A stretch of 64,000 bases of DNA from Leptospira sp. WS39.C2 (GCF_040833965.1 NZ_CP162142.1:1513001-1577000); one strand, 5' to 3'. Shown: positions 17,858 through 27,053, numbered from the stretch's first letter. Notes: a model not told the origin generated them from the sequence alone. Program-made: numbers and translations.

Positions 17858-18471
17858 TTTTGAATCCTTTTTTGAATTTCTTTAAATATAATAACGATTT
17901 GTTCTTTTAAGCCTTCTCTATCAGTATCGTTCGTTACGACAAAATCAGAGAGAGACTTTTTTTTCTCAATGTCCATCTGTGATGAGGTTCTCCTTTCGAA
18001 ATCTGCCTTTTCCATCCCACCCCGAGTTTTTACACGTTCCCAGTTTTGGTCTTTTGGTAGGTAAACTGTCACAGTGAAGTCACAAATGGTATGTGCATCG
18101 GTTTCGAATAATAATGGAACTTCCCAAGCAACGATACTTCCTGGTTTTTGAGTTTCGAAGAAGGAAAGGAACTTATTTCTAACGAGTGGGTGTAAAAGTG
18201 CGTTTAGCGATTGTAACTTAGATTCATCACTAAAAGCTAACTCTGCGATTTTTGATCGAAGGATGGTACCATCAATTGATAGGATAGAAGGCCCAAATAA
18301 GGAAACTAGGTCATTTTTGACTGGGCTATTTGGTTCTGTGAAAGTACGAGCAATCGTATCAGAGCTAATGGTTACAACACCTAATTCTCCAAAGATGGAA
18401 AGTGCTGTAGATTTCCCTGATCCTATAGATCCAGTGATTCCAATTAGTGTTTTGTCGGATGCGAGAGCCAC
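17854..18471 (-). CDS. coaE: Dephospho-CoA kinase
   Basis: A 205-residue P-loop kinase that phosphorylates dephospho-CoA at the 3' ribose hydroxyl, the last step of CoA synthesis. Seen: LIGITGSIGSGKST (Walker A), SSDTIARTF (substrate Asp), the HPLVRNKF region, VPLLFETDAH and TRGGMEKADFERRTSSQ (lid). The only usable start before the P-loop is GTG 18471, with no Shine-Dalgarno sequence and lying in a hairpin (separate entry). The SPOR gene overlaps its 3' end. Confidence 0.92.
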   Translation of the reverse strand: MALASDKTLIGITGSIGSGKSTALSIFGELGVVTISSDTIARTFTEPNSPVKNDLVSLFGPSILSIDGTILRSKIAELAFSDESKLQSLNALLHPLVRNKFLSFFETQKPGSIVAWEVPLLFETDAHTICDFTVTVYLPKDQNWERVKTRGGMEKADFERRTSSQMDIEKKKSLSDFVVTNDTDREGLKEQIVIIFKEIQKRIQK

Positions 18472-18496
18472 GGGTTTATAACATAAAAAACCCGTG
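18469..18496 (-). promoter_or_regulatory. Hairpin enclosing the coaE start codon
   Basis: CACGGGTTT (18469-18477) and AAACCCGTG (18488-18496) are perfect 9-base inverted repeats with a 10-base loop. In the minus-strand transcript the coaE GTG is the last three bases of the 3' arm. It is not followed by a T-run in that direction, so it does not read as a terminator for the upstream hydrolase gene. A role in start-site masking is inference. Confidence 0.55.
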
Positions 18497-18553
18497 AAAG
18501 TACAAGTATTTTTTTATCCCATTTTGGAAAAAAAATACTAAAGTATTTCGAGA

Positions 18554-19486
18554 TTAGTTTTTGTTTATATGTCCATTAAGAATCCAGTCTTGTACCAGTT
18601 TGGCGGACAATTTTGGATCTTCTATCATCGGTGCATGTCCCATGTTTTCTAGAAGGATCGTTTCTAATTTTGACTTCAGTTTCTTTTTCAAAACTTCCAT
18701 CACGGAATAGTGGATTACTTTGTCTTCTTTGCCCCAAATGGTAAGGCATGGAGCTTGGATTTTATCGAGTTGTGATTCAAGAAAATACCCTTCTTTTCGG
18801 ATTTGTTTTAGAATATGTGCATTCCATTCTCTATTTGCGACTGACTTTTCAGCAAAATATGACTTCAAAAAGGAAGGGAGATAAGGTGGTTTGACAAAGG
18901 TAAATTTGAGCAATCGATCAAAATCTTCTGTGTCTTTAACAAGTAGTGGGCTTTCTTTTCCTGAGAGCTCAATGGTCTGCATTTCACTTGGGACAGGGCT
19001 TTTGATTCCCGCATTATCAAATAATATGAGTGACTTTACTTGTTTTGGAAATTTAGCTGCAAAGATACCTGCAATCCCACCACCCATCGAATTACCAGCG
19101 ATATGGAATTCCGAGAGACCAATTGATTCTGTAAATTTTTGTAAACGAATGGCTTGTGCCTCTTGGGTATAGATGAGCCCTTCTGGTTTACTTGATTCTC
19201 CAAATCCAGGTAAGTCAGGAGCAATCACACGGATATTTTTGGGGAGGTGTCTGGAAAATCGAGTCCAATGGTCTTTGTCACCACCAAATCCATGTACGAC
19301 GAGTAGAGTCTCCCCACTTCCAGGTTTTTCTGTGTACTTCCATACCAAATCATCCACTACAATGGTTTTTGTTTCCAAGTCAGACCTATATCTTTCAATA
19401 CTAATGCCTGTTTTGTGGAGTTGGGACGCACATCCTATTATGGATACAAAAACGAGAAGGGAGATTGAGATTCGATTTGGTTTCAT
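18554..19486 (-). CDS. Alpha/beta hydrolase lipoprotein
   Basis: A 310-residue protein with a signal ending VSIIGC (lipobox), then an alpha/beta-hydrolase fold: LLVVHGFGGDKDHW (oxyanion HG), APDLPGFGESSKP, nucleophile elbow GNSMGG with the catalytic Ser, WGKEDKVI (Asp) and ENMGHAPMIEDP (His). The catalytic triad appears complete. The substrate (ester, lipid or lactone) is not readable. Probably periplasmic and membrane-anchored. coaE follows on the same strand after 82 bases. Confidence 0.85.
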   Translation of the reverse strand: MKPNRISISLLVFVSIIGCASQLHKTGISIERYRSDLETKTIVVDDLVWKYTEKPGSGETLLVVHGFGGDKDHWTRFSRHLPKNIRVIAPDLPGFGESSKPEGLIYTQEAQAIRLQKFTESIGLSEFHIAGNSMGGGIAGIFAAKFPKQVKSLILFDNAGIKSPVPSEMQTIELSGKESPLLVKDTEDFDRLLKFTFVKPPYLPSFLKSYFAEKSVANREWNAHILKQIRKEGYFLESQLDKIQAPCLTIWGKEDKVIHYSVMEVLKKKLKSKLETILLENMGHAPMIEDPKLSAKLVQDWILNGHINKN

Positions 19487-19556
19487 TTTAGTCCTTACAA
19501 AAAATTCAAAGGTTCGTTGACAGAGGGCTGTGAAAAAATAATTTGGTCGTAACCGA

Positions 19557-19629
<73 letters not shown>

Positions 19630-19636
19630 AGGTTAC

Positions 19637-19894
19637 CTATTTTCCCACCTTTCTTTCTTCTCCCATTGTCCAAAGTCCGAGAAATTCATTTTCCTCAACC
19701 TTTTTACACAATTCAGGTTTATAAAGTTTTTTAACCGGTGGTTTTGGGTAAATGTGGATCTCATCATTATCGGGAATGAAGGTTAGCATACGTAAGATTG
19801 TATCTTGTCCTTCTATTTCATACATGGTATAAGACATACCTTTGGAAGGAATGATTTGGGATGTTTCCAAATACTTGCGAGTGGAGTCAGACAT
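19637..19894 (-). CDS. Hypothetical protein
   Basis: An 85-residue soluble protein from ATG 19894 (MSDSTRKYL). An in-frame start at 19930 would add 12 residues. Contains YEIEGQDTILRMLTFIP and a C-terminal EENEFLGLWTMGEERKVG. No family recognised. It lies 36 bases downstream of the MocR gene on the same strand and ends next to tRNA-Phe. Coding appearance is moderate. Confidence 0.45.
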   Translation of the reverse strand: MSDSTRKYLETSQIIPSKGMSYTMYEIEGQDTILRMLTFIPDNDEIHIYPKPPVKKLYKPELCKKVEENEFLGLWTMGEERKVGK

Positions 19895-19930
19895 AATCTT
19901 AAAGTTGATTTGGGTTTGATTTCGGAGCAA

Positions 19931-21355
19931 CTAAAAAGTTTTTTTTCGATTTCCATTTTTCTGAAATCGATTTGCAAATTGAATCAGTTTCTCTCTTATT
20001 TTTGGAGATTGACCCACAGAAACATTCAAACGAAAAAAATGATTCCAATGTTTTGAAAGCCCAAATAAGGATCCTGGTGCAATTGCCATTCCCATTTTTT
20101 TTGCCTCCAATAAAAGTTTATCACCATCTAACGCTGATTCGATCCAAAGTACAAACCCACCATCTGGTTTTGTGATTTTGAGATTTCCATCACTATGGTT
20201 AATAAGCAAACGTATCGTATCTTCACTCAATTTTTTGTATTCGCTACGCAGGAATTTTAAATGCCTTTCGTAGGTTTGCCGTTTTAAAAATTCAACTATG
20301 GCAACTTGAGTAGGATGATTTTCTGAAATTTTGAATGCCCTTGTTATTTTGGAAATAGATTGGATACCTGTTTTAGTTGCTACCCAACCAAGCCTTAAGC
20401 CAGGAGAAAGGGTTTTGGAAAAAGACGAACATAAAAACGTTTTTGGCCCATGACTGGTTTGTGGGAAAAAACTAACTAAAGGTTTTGGTCTTTCACCATG
20501 AAAGTACAAATCACCATAAATGTCATCTTCGATCAGGTGGATTCCATTTTGGTAACACAAAGATGCTAATTCTTGTTTTGTGCCATCGGTAAACAAAATT
20601 CCATTTGGATTATTGAAATTGGCAGCAAACAAAAATACTTTTGGTTTATGACGTTTAATGAGTTTTTCAAACTCAGTGGTATTGATTCCCTCTCCAATTC
20701 GGTAAGGTATCTCTACAACTTTTAGTTTTAAAGTTTCTAAGATTTGGAATAGCCCAACATAAATGGGAGAAGGTACAATCACTGTATCACCAGGTTCTGT
20801 AACTGCTAGTAATGAGTAGGTGATGGCTTCCGTACATCCTGATGTGATTTGGATTTGATTAAAAGTCACACGATAAGAATAAAGTGAAGTCCGTTTTGCC
20901 AACCATTCTCTGAGTTGTTGGTTACCTTGTAAGTCACCATAAGTAAAGATATCTCTGTGAAGGAGTGCTTTTTTGAAGGAACTATTCAATTCTCTAATTG
21001 GTAAGTAGGATTCTGATGGAATTGCTGCCCCAAAGGAAATGAGTTTCGGATCCATGACTGTATTCATGATTTGTTGGATACGGTCATCTGCTTCTACAGA
21101 TTCGTAAAATTCATTCTGAGGGCCAAAAATAACGGAGTTAATATTCTTTTGGACATAGTATCCAGTTTTATTTCGCACATAAATGAATCCTTCTTCTTCC
21201 AAAATTCGATAAGCTTCTTTTGCTGTTGTTAAACTACATGATTTTAATTCTTGGATTTCACGAAGGGATGGGATTTTTTCGTTTTCGGAATAAAAACCTG
21301 ATTCTATTTCATTTCTTAAATCCAAAGCAAGTTGTTCGTATTTGGTTTTTTTCAT
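19931..21355 (-). CDS. MocR/PdxR-type GntR regulator with aminotransferase domain
   Basis: A 474-residue fusion. Residues 1-70 are a GntR winged HTH (IPSLREIQELKSCSLTTAKEAYRILEEEGFIYV, shown in part). Residues 100-470 are a fold-I aminotransferase domain with FTYGDLQGNQQLREWLAKR, NNPNG, DDIYGDLYF and the PLP-lysine motif SSFSKTLSPGLRLGW. MocR proteins sense PLP or PLP-amino-acid adducts and regulate divergent genes. Its neighbour is a divergent aminotransferase, separated by an inverted and direct repeat. Effector unknown. Confidence 0.88.
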   Translation of the reverse strand: MKKTKYEQLALDLRNEIESGFYSENEKIPSLREIQELKSCSLTTAKEAYRILEEEGFIYVRNKTGYYVQKNINSVIFGPQNEFYESVEADDRIQQIMNTVMDPKLISFGAAIPSESYLPIRELNSSFKKALLHRDIFTYGDLQGNQQLREWLAKRTSLYSYRVTFNQIQITSGCTEAITYSLLAVTEPGDTVIVPSPIYVGLFQILETLKLKVVEIPYRIGEGINTTEFEKLIKRHKPKVFLFAANFNNPNGILFTDGTKQELASLCYQNGIHLIEDDIYGDLYFHGERPKPLVSFFPQTSHGPKTFLCSSFSKTLSPGLRLGWVATKTGIQSISKITRAFKISENHPTQVAIVEFLKRQTYERHLKFLRSEYKKLSEDTIRLLINHSDGNLKITKPDGGFVLWIESALDGDKLLLEAKKMGMAIAPGSLFGLSKHWNHFFRLNVSVGQSPKIREKLIQFANRFQKNGNRKKTF

Positions 21356-21402
21356 CTGTATACTTATAGATAGATATATCTGTATATGGACAGATGTATC
21401 TA
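21354..21402. promoter_or_regulatory. Palindromic operator between mocR and aminotransferase
   Basis: TAGATATATCTGT (21371-21383) and ACAGATGTATCTA (21390-21402) form an imperfect palindrome with 13-base arms (one mismatch, T/C) around a 6-base centre. In addition ATCTGTATA occurs at 21354 and at 21378 as a 24-base-spaced direct repeat. Direct plus inverted repeats are the usual arrangement for MocR dimers. It covers the space between the two divergent start codons, so binding would affect both promoters. Confidence 0.7.
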
Positions 21403-21421
21403 TGTTTGTTATTCTATATCT

Positions 21422-22615
21422 ATGGATACGGATTGTGCAAACTTATTTTTATCAAAAAGGGTCAGTGGAATTCGTTCGTCTGTCATAAGAGAAATTTTAA
21501 AGATCACAGTAAAAGATTCGGAATTCCTTTCGTTTGCTGGAGGTTTGCCGAATCCAAATTTATTAGAAAAGGAATTATTGTTACAAGCGACAGAAAAAAC
21601 CATCAATGATTCAAGAGATGTAGCCTTTCAATACGGTGATTCTACAGGATATGAAATTTTGAAACATCATATCCAACATTCATTTACGAATGGAATGGAT
21701 ATGGAAGGTTTTTCTATCTGTATCACACATGGTTCCCAACAAGGATTAGAGCTTCTTGGGAAATTTTTTATGGAGGAAGGAACAAATGTATTATTGGAAG
21801 ACCCCGTTTATTTAGGTGCCCTCCAAGCATTTTCACCGTATCATCCCAATTTTATTTCGTTACCTTTGGAATCCGATGGACCCAATCTTTTGGAATTGGA
21901 AAACATCTTTATCGAAAAAAAAATCCATTGTTTTTATTCAAACCCAAGTCACCAAAATCCTTCGACGATTACTTGGTCCATAGAGAAAAGAAAGAAAGTA
22001 GCAGCACTCCTTGATCAGTATGATGTGATTTTAATTGAAGATGAAGCCTATTTGTATTTGGATTTTTTTGGAACTTTATACCCATCAATTCATTCGTTTC
22101 GGAAAAATCGGGACCTAAGTTTTGTGATCGGAAGTTTTTCAAAAATTATTTCCCCTGGATTTCGTTTGGGTTGGGTTTTAGTTCCGAATCGGTTCCTAAA
22201 AGTTTTCACTAATGCCAAACAAGGGAATGATCTCAATACCAACCAATTTTCTCAAGTGGTGATCTCGCATCTTTTATCTCTTATGCCCCTCGTGGATCAT
22301 TTAGATAAAATCCGATCCTATTATCTAAATCAAAAACAATATTTGGTGGAATTAATAAACCATTATCTCCCTGAAGTTTCCTTCCAAGACCCGAAAGGAG
22401 GGATGTTTTTATGGGTCATGTTTCCAAATGTTCTAGAGAGTGAGATGATGGAAGGGATTTTGGAGAAAAAAGTTGTCATGGTTCCCGGAAACGAATTCAG
22501 GATTCAAAAGTCGGATTCTACTTATTTTCGAATGAATTTTAGTTTTTTACCAAAAGCGGAGATGGAAGAAGGGGTGAAGCGGGTGAACCAAGTTTATCGC
22601 GACATAATTACATAA
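21422..22615 (+). CDS. Class I/II PLP aminotransferase (2-aminoadipate/aromatic type)
   Basis: A 397-residue fold-I aminotransferase: FAGGLPNP at the N-terminus, AFQYGDSTGYEILKHHI, NPSHQNPSTITWS, IEDEAYLYLDF and the PLP-lysine loop GSFSKIISPGFRLGWV. It resembles the LysN/AadAT group, which transaminates 2-aminoadipate, branched-chain or aromatic amino acids; the specificity is not readable. ATG 21422 is chosen; an upstream in-frame ATG at 21386 lies inside the operator. The divergent MocR gene is probably its regulator. Confidence 0.85.
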   Translation: MDTDCANLFLSKRVSGIRSSVIREILKITVKDSEFLSFAGGLPNPNLLEKELLLQATEKTINDSRDVAFQYGDSTGYEILKHHIQHSFTNGMDMEGFSICITHGSQQGLELLGKFFMEEGTNVLLEDPVYLGALQAFSPYHPNFISLPLESDGPNLLELENIFIEKKIHCFYSNPSHQNPSTITWSIEKRKKVAALLDQYDVILIEDEAYLYLDFFGTLYPSIHSFRKNRDLSFVIGSFSKIISPGFRLGWVLVPNRFLKVFTNAKQGNDLNTNQFSQVVISHLLSLMPLVDHLDKIRSYYLNQKQYLVELINHYLPEVSFQDPKGGMFLWVMFPNVLESEMMEGILEKKVVMVPGNEFRIQKSDSTYFRMNFSFLPKAEMEEGVKRVNQVYRDIIT

Positions 22616-22671
22616 CATACGTATAGTAAAAATTGTTTGACAACTACTTGTCGCATGTTTACTTATTGAAT

Positions 22672-22827
22672 ATGAAGCCTGCTATCACAAAAGCATTGCA
22701 TCCAAGATTTTCAGTCTTAAGTTTGGAAGAAAAATTAGAGATCTTAAAAGAAGATCCAAACTTTCGGTTGCTTGTCGAACAAATGTACCAAAACTACAAG
22801 GAAAATCGTTCCACTGTGATTCTTTGA
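22672..22827 (+). CDS. Small hypothetical protein
   Basis: A 51-residue protein from ATG 22672 (MKPAITKALHPRFSVLSLEE). It is rich in charged helical segments (EEKLEILKEDPNFRLLVEQM). No family known to me. An in-frame start at 22633 exists but lacks homology-like content. It lies between the aminotransferase and the next hypothetical gene. Coding status is plausible, not proven. Confidence 0.4.
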   Translation: MKPAITKALHPRFSVLSLEEKLEILKEDPNFRLLVEQMYQNYKENRSTVIL

Positions 22828-22876
22828 TTTGCTTCCCTTCCCATTCTCTGTTTCTATGGAAGGAAAGCAGGTACTT

Positions 22877-23305
22877 ATGAATTTAGATCTCACTCCACAA
22901 GAAACAAAACAACTTTTAGATGCACTCACTGTATTTGAATGGGTGAGCAATGCACCCCATGAGGAATCTGATCCTAGTGTGGATGGATTCCTCCAATCCT
23001 TACTTGGAAAACTTTCCAAATCAATGGAAAATAGTCCTATTGTATCTGAGAATGGAATGTTCACTATGGCAGAAGAATATTTCCAAGAAGTTTTTGAATC
23101 GTATATTGAACCTTATAATGACGATGTATTTTGGACGGAACTCACAACAGAACTAGCCCAACGAGATTTAGAACTTTCCATGTCAGAAAAAGAGTTGGAA
23201 GCCTTAGCCCCAGAAGACTACGAAACAAAAGTGGCAAAAGAAGCAGAAAAATATGATGCTGAGTTTGAAAAAAACGGAGTTGATCGTTTATTTTTAAAAA
23301 AATAG
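22877..23305 (+). CDS. Hypothetical acidic protein
   Basis: A 142-residue soluble, strongly acidic protein. ATG 22877 is preceded by AGGAAAGCAGG, a fair ribosome-binding site; in-frame upstream starts exist at 22829 and 22856. It reads LTPQETKQLLDALTVFEWV, then helical Glu-rich segments including ELSMSEKELEALAPEDYE. No family recognised. Converges with the phosphatase gene. Confidence 0.6.
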   Translation: MNLDLTPQETKQLLDALTVFEWVSNAPHEESDPSVDGFLQSLLGKLSKSMENSPIVSENGMFTMAEEYFQEVFESYIEPYNDDVFWTELTTELAQRDLELSMSEKELEALAPEDYETKVAKEAEKYDAEFEKNGVDRLFLKK

Positions 23306-23334
23306 AATATTAGGAAAGTAGTAAGGAAGGAATT

Positions 23335-25434
23335 TTAATTAGATTTTTTTTCCTCTATTGATTCATTTTTTTCCCATTCCACTAGAACCATAGTTTGGTC
23401 ATCTTCTTGTTCTTCTTTCCCTTGGAATAAAAACAATTGGATGACTAACTCTGAAAGAACTCTTTCCGATTCTTTATTTTGAAAATCGGATAGAATTTTT
23501 TGGATCCTTTCCATTCCAAACTCTTCTCTTGTTTCATTTTTTTGTTCCAACATCCCATCAGTAAAAAGTAGAATACGATCTCCTTCGAGGATTTGAAATT
23601 GTTTTTGAGTATAAGGTTGGTCTTTTTTTAATCCGATGATATTGCCAGTTCGGTTCAATATAATTTGATTTCCATCCGATTGGAAAATTTGGTTTGGGTG
23701 ACCTGCCGAAGAATAATAAACCGTTTTTGTTTTAGTATCTATATCCAATAAAAATCCTGAAAATACAATCTTCAGTCCTGAAAACTTGTTTTGGATCTTT
23801 TGGTTGAGATGGTTCATCAAATCATCCGTTTTTGTAATGAAACGTTTGATTGCTTCATATTCAGATTTGATTGCCATAGTGTAAAGAGCCGCTTGGATTC
23901 CATGACCTGTTGCATCAGCTACAAAAAAACGAACCGTTCCATTATCCAATTCAAAGATGTCGTAAAAATCTCCACCCACTTCATCTTGAGGTTGGAAATA
24001 CAAATGTATTTTTAATGGATCAAACTTGATCCCATCTTCTGGTAGGATCTTTTGTTGGATTTTTTTAGCAAGTAATAGGTCTTTTTTGATTCGTTTTAAT
24101 GAATAATTGAGTTGGTAAGTTCTTTCTGAAACTATTTGTTCCAAATTTTCAGTGACAGCTAACAAAGATTCGTTGCTAATTTTTAAACTCTCTGCCAATT
24201 CTTCTGCTCGTACGAATGCATTTGCAATCCTACTGGAAAGAATGAGTGATTGTATGAATATAAAACAGAGTAGGGCATAAGGAGTGAGACCAATGCCACG
24301 GCTATTCAAACTATGTTTTAGTATGTCAAAAGAAACAGAAAATGCTAATATAAGAAGTCCAATTAAAAAAAGTTTTGAATTGGGACGACTATTGATAACT
24401 GCTTTTAAATTGATATGGATAACATACCCTATGATGACAAAAGCCAAAATCTGAAATCCATAAAGGAGAATCGTAAATACAGAGATTGGTAAAAATAAAG
24501 TGAGTGAGAATATAGTGCTTAAAATAATGGCTCGCTTTACATATTTCTCTTTTGATTCTTCAGGAAACAATGAATGAATGAATAATAAAAAAGTTGGTAC
24601 TGCAAAGTAATAAGAAGCAAACTCGATTCGAAAAGCTATAGGCCAATGGAATTTTGGAAAAAGTTCTAAAACATACCTCTCACCTGTAAAAGCAAGTCGT
24701 ATCCCTAGTAAAAAACAAAATATAGCAAAGTAAAAAATGGATTTTTCTTTTCTTTTATAAAAGTAAAGTCCAAAATGATACAACCCAATGAGGGAAAGAG
24801 CACCTAGTAAAAACAATTCTCTTGCATTCGCAAACATCTTTTCGCGGTCTAACGCATATTTGTTTCCTAATATTGGATTCCCCCAAAACCCACCAAAATT
24901 ATTTTCATAATTGGCAATATGAAAGACAAGTTCAATCACTTCATCGTCTGGTATAAGTGTGTAGTATTTGGATTTGATCCTTGGAGTATCATCGAATTGG
25001 TTGATACCTGGTTTTCCTTGCCCACCAATGAGTACTCCATTGGCAAAAAAGCGATAAGACGAAGCTATGTCTGGTATATAAATCCTAAGTTCTTGCCCTA
25101 CGGTTTGTTTGTTGATCTGGATAAACGCACGTAAGGTGACCTTTCCCGTCCTTGGTAATTCAATGCCACCATATTCTTCGTCTTGCCAAGAGTTCGGTAT
25201 GGCAAGATAACCTGTGAGTTCTTTTTTTCCATGAAAAGGCGGGTAATGGAATTCCCCAAAGTACAATTCCCATTCCCCTTGTAAGTCAATCGCCGTATTT
25301 TCTTTAAAGGTGATTTCTGTTAGATTCAAAACCCCTTGGCGAAATCGAAAGTTTCCATCCAAATCTGGATTCTGGCATTGGAAACAAAATAAGGTGGTGC
25401 TAAGGTACACCAAACCCAGAAGAAATTTTCGCAT
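23335..25434 (-). CDS. 7TM-DISM sensor with SpoIIE-type phosphatase domain
   Basis: A 699-residue receptor. The N-terminus is a signal with a Cys in a lipobox-like place (TLFCFQC). Residues 30-190 are a jelly-roll (DISM/galactose-binding-like) extracytoplasmic domain with LQGEWELYFGEF, PNSW and FFANGVLIGGQG. Residues 205-405 hold seven TM segments. A coiled-coil linker (about 415-445) leads to a PP2C/SpoIIE domain with AKKIQQKILPE, YFQPQDEVGGDFYDIF (metal Asp), VADATGHGIQAAL and FTDGMLEQKN. It would dephosphorylate an anti-sigma antagonist or similar; no such partner is adjacent. Confidence 0.87.
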   Translation of the reverse strand: MRKFLLGLVYLSTTLFCFQCQNPDLDGNFRFRQGVLNLTEITFKENTAIDLQGEWELYFGEFHYPPFHGKKELTGYLAIPNSWQDEEYGGIELPRTGKVTLRAFIQINKQTVGQELRIYIPDIASSYRFFANGVLIGGQGKPGINQFDDTPRIKSKYYTLIPDDEVIELVFHIANYENNFGGFWGNPILGNKYALDREKMFANARELFLLGALSLIGLYHFGLYFYKRKEKSIFYFAIFCFLLGIRLAFTGERYVLELFPKFHWPIAFRIEFASYYFAVPTFLLFIHSLFPEESKEKYVKRAIILSTIFSLTLFLPISVFTILLYGFQILAFVIIGYVIHINLKAVINSRPNSKLFLIGLLILAFSVSFDILKHSLNSRGIGLTPYALLCFIFIQSLILSSRIANAFVRAEELAESLKISNESLLAVTENLEQIVSERTYQLNYSLKRIKKDLLLAKKIQQKILPEDGIKFDPLKIHLYFQPQDEVGGDFYDIFELDNGTVRFFVADATGHGIQAALYTMAIKSEYEAIKRFITKTDDLMNHLNQKIQNKFSGLKIVFSGFLLDIDTKTKTVYYSSAGHPNQIFQSDGNQIILNRTGNIIGLKKDQPYTQKQFQILEGDRILLFTDGMLEQKNETREEFGMERIQKILSDFQNKESERVLSELVIQLFLFQGKEEQEDDQTMVLVEWEKNESIEEKKSN

Positions 25435-25472
25435 AAGATTGACTAACTTTTTTGTCTCTACTTTGAAAAGTA

Positions 25473-26795
25473 CTAATTTCTGCCCGGATAACCGATCACA
25501 TCCATAAAGGCAGAAACAGAAAAAACAGCCTTACCTGGGCCAGGTTCCCCATAACCAGGAGGAGTGGGTAAACCATAGGACTCAAATGTTTCTTTCCATG
25601 CGCGTAACAGTTCACAAAAATACACAAGCGGAGGGCCTGCTTGTTGTCCAAGAGTTGTGTATGGTTCTGGGCACCATGCTGTAAATCGAGGCACGATCCC
25701 TTTGGACATAAAAAAGTCTAATCCTTGTTTGGTGGAAGTGATCGCTTCTTTCACAGTTTTGAAACCCCAAGGTTCAGAAAGTTCCACCCCACCAACAAAA
25801 TTGGGAATTACATTTTCGGGACCAAATACTTCCGCTGAGTCTACAACCCTTCGGATCCAATTTTCATACCCAATCCAACTTGCTTTGCCTGGACAAATTT
25901 TTTCAAAGAGGGTTTTGTCCCAAACTTCATAATTGGGATGGTAGATTTGTATCCCTGCATCTTTGAATTTCTGGCAATCTTCCTTTTCAAAGGCTTGGGC
26001 CACAAGTTTTCCCATCCATCGTTTGGGAAACCTGGCTTCAATGGCTTCTGGGTACTGGAGGTAAAAATCCACTTCTGATTTTTTCTTGAGGTTGGTGAGA
26101 ACCGATCCGCCAGTGATCGTGTATACTTTAGCGATCTCGTCTTCCGCATCCACCCAAGACAAAACTTCCAAAATATCTTCCACATCCTTAACTCCTGTAT
26201 AAGGGCGCCCCGCTCCTTTTTGTTGCCGGTAGTTATGGTTGATATCACAATACGCACATTCTTCATCTTTGCCAAAGTACTGGCAGTTGCGAAAGACAGT
26301 TAAATAAAGGAGGTATCCCCATTCGATGACAGGTGCAATCTCACCAGGCAATTTTCCTGATTTTGTTTTGTGCCTATACCAAGAAGGAATGGGTGGGTAT
26401 TCCGCAGTACCAATCTCTGTATCCTCTAAATACAGAGTTGGTTTTCCCTCTTTCAGTTTCATTTTGTAAGGAGAATTTGGATTATTGCGGGTAGAGATCA
26501 CTGTTTTTAAGAGCCCAAAATGACCCCCACTGATTTTAATCTCTTCTGGTGCTTTTGTATCGGCCCCATCTTTTAGGTCTGCCAAGGGAATATGGTCGAA
26601 GGAAAAAATAAAATAGTCTTTGGATTTGTACGGGTCTCTGACCTGGAAGGCTTCTGGGAAAAAATGTATCCCCTGTCTTAAGATGTCTTGTTTGACAATG
26701 GCTTCCATAGGTAGGTCTTTATAAGTTCTTTCCATTTCTTCCAGCAAAGGAAGGGAGGAGGCAGGTCTTTGGTTCAATGTAGAGGTTTCAGCCAT
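25473..26795 (-). CDS. Radical SAM protein with atypical CX8CX2C motif
   Basis: A 440-residue protein. Residues 165-200 contain NCQYFGKDEECAYCDINHNY: three Cys spaced CX8CX2C, unlike the standard CX3CX2C, followed by VYTITGGSVL, which matches the SAM-binding GGE-type strand. A later FTAWCPEP segment carries another Cys. No SPASM-type Cys cluster is seen. Start ATG 26795 (MAETSTLNQ); upstream in-frame codons look non-coding. It stands alone. The reaction is unknown. Confidence 0.75.
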   Translation of the reverse strand: MAETSTLNQRPASSLPLLEEMERTYKDLPMEAIVKQDILRQGIHFFPEAFQVRDPYKSKDYFIFSFDHIPLADLKDGADTKAPEEIKISGGHFGLLKTVISTRNNPNSPYKMKLKEGKPTLYLEDTEIGTAEYPPIPSWYRHKTKSGKLPGEIAPVIEWGYLLYLTVFRNCQYFGKDEECAYCDINHNYRQQKGAGRPYTGVKDVEDILEVLSWVDAEDEIAKVYTITGGSVLTNLKKKSEVDFYLQYPEAIEARFPKRWMGKLVAQAFEKEDCQKFKDAGIQIYHPNYEVWDKTLFEKICPGKASWIGYENWIRRVVDSAEVFGPENVIPNFVGGVELSEPWGFKTVKEAITSTKQGLDFFMSKGIVPRFTAWCPEPYTTLGQQAGPPLVYFCELLRAWKETFESYGLPTPPGYGEPGPGKAVFSVSAFMDVIGYPGRN

Positions 26796-27053
26796 ATTTG
26801 GAGTTTTTTTCTTCCTTTCTCTTAGACAAAGCGATTTTCCCTGGGAACCAGCGAAAAACCCCTTAAATTGCAAGGATATTCACGAAAATACTGAATATTC
26901 GTTTACAAATCCGATCACTAAATTATTTTTTTTCCGAACTAATGAATTTTTTTTCATTCTAGAAAAAAATACAAAAAAGCTGGGAATTTTAGCTAGCTCA
27001 GTTTGTTGATTAGAGAGTAACGAAAGTACAATTTCACTAAGGGACAGGACGAT

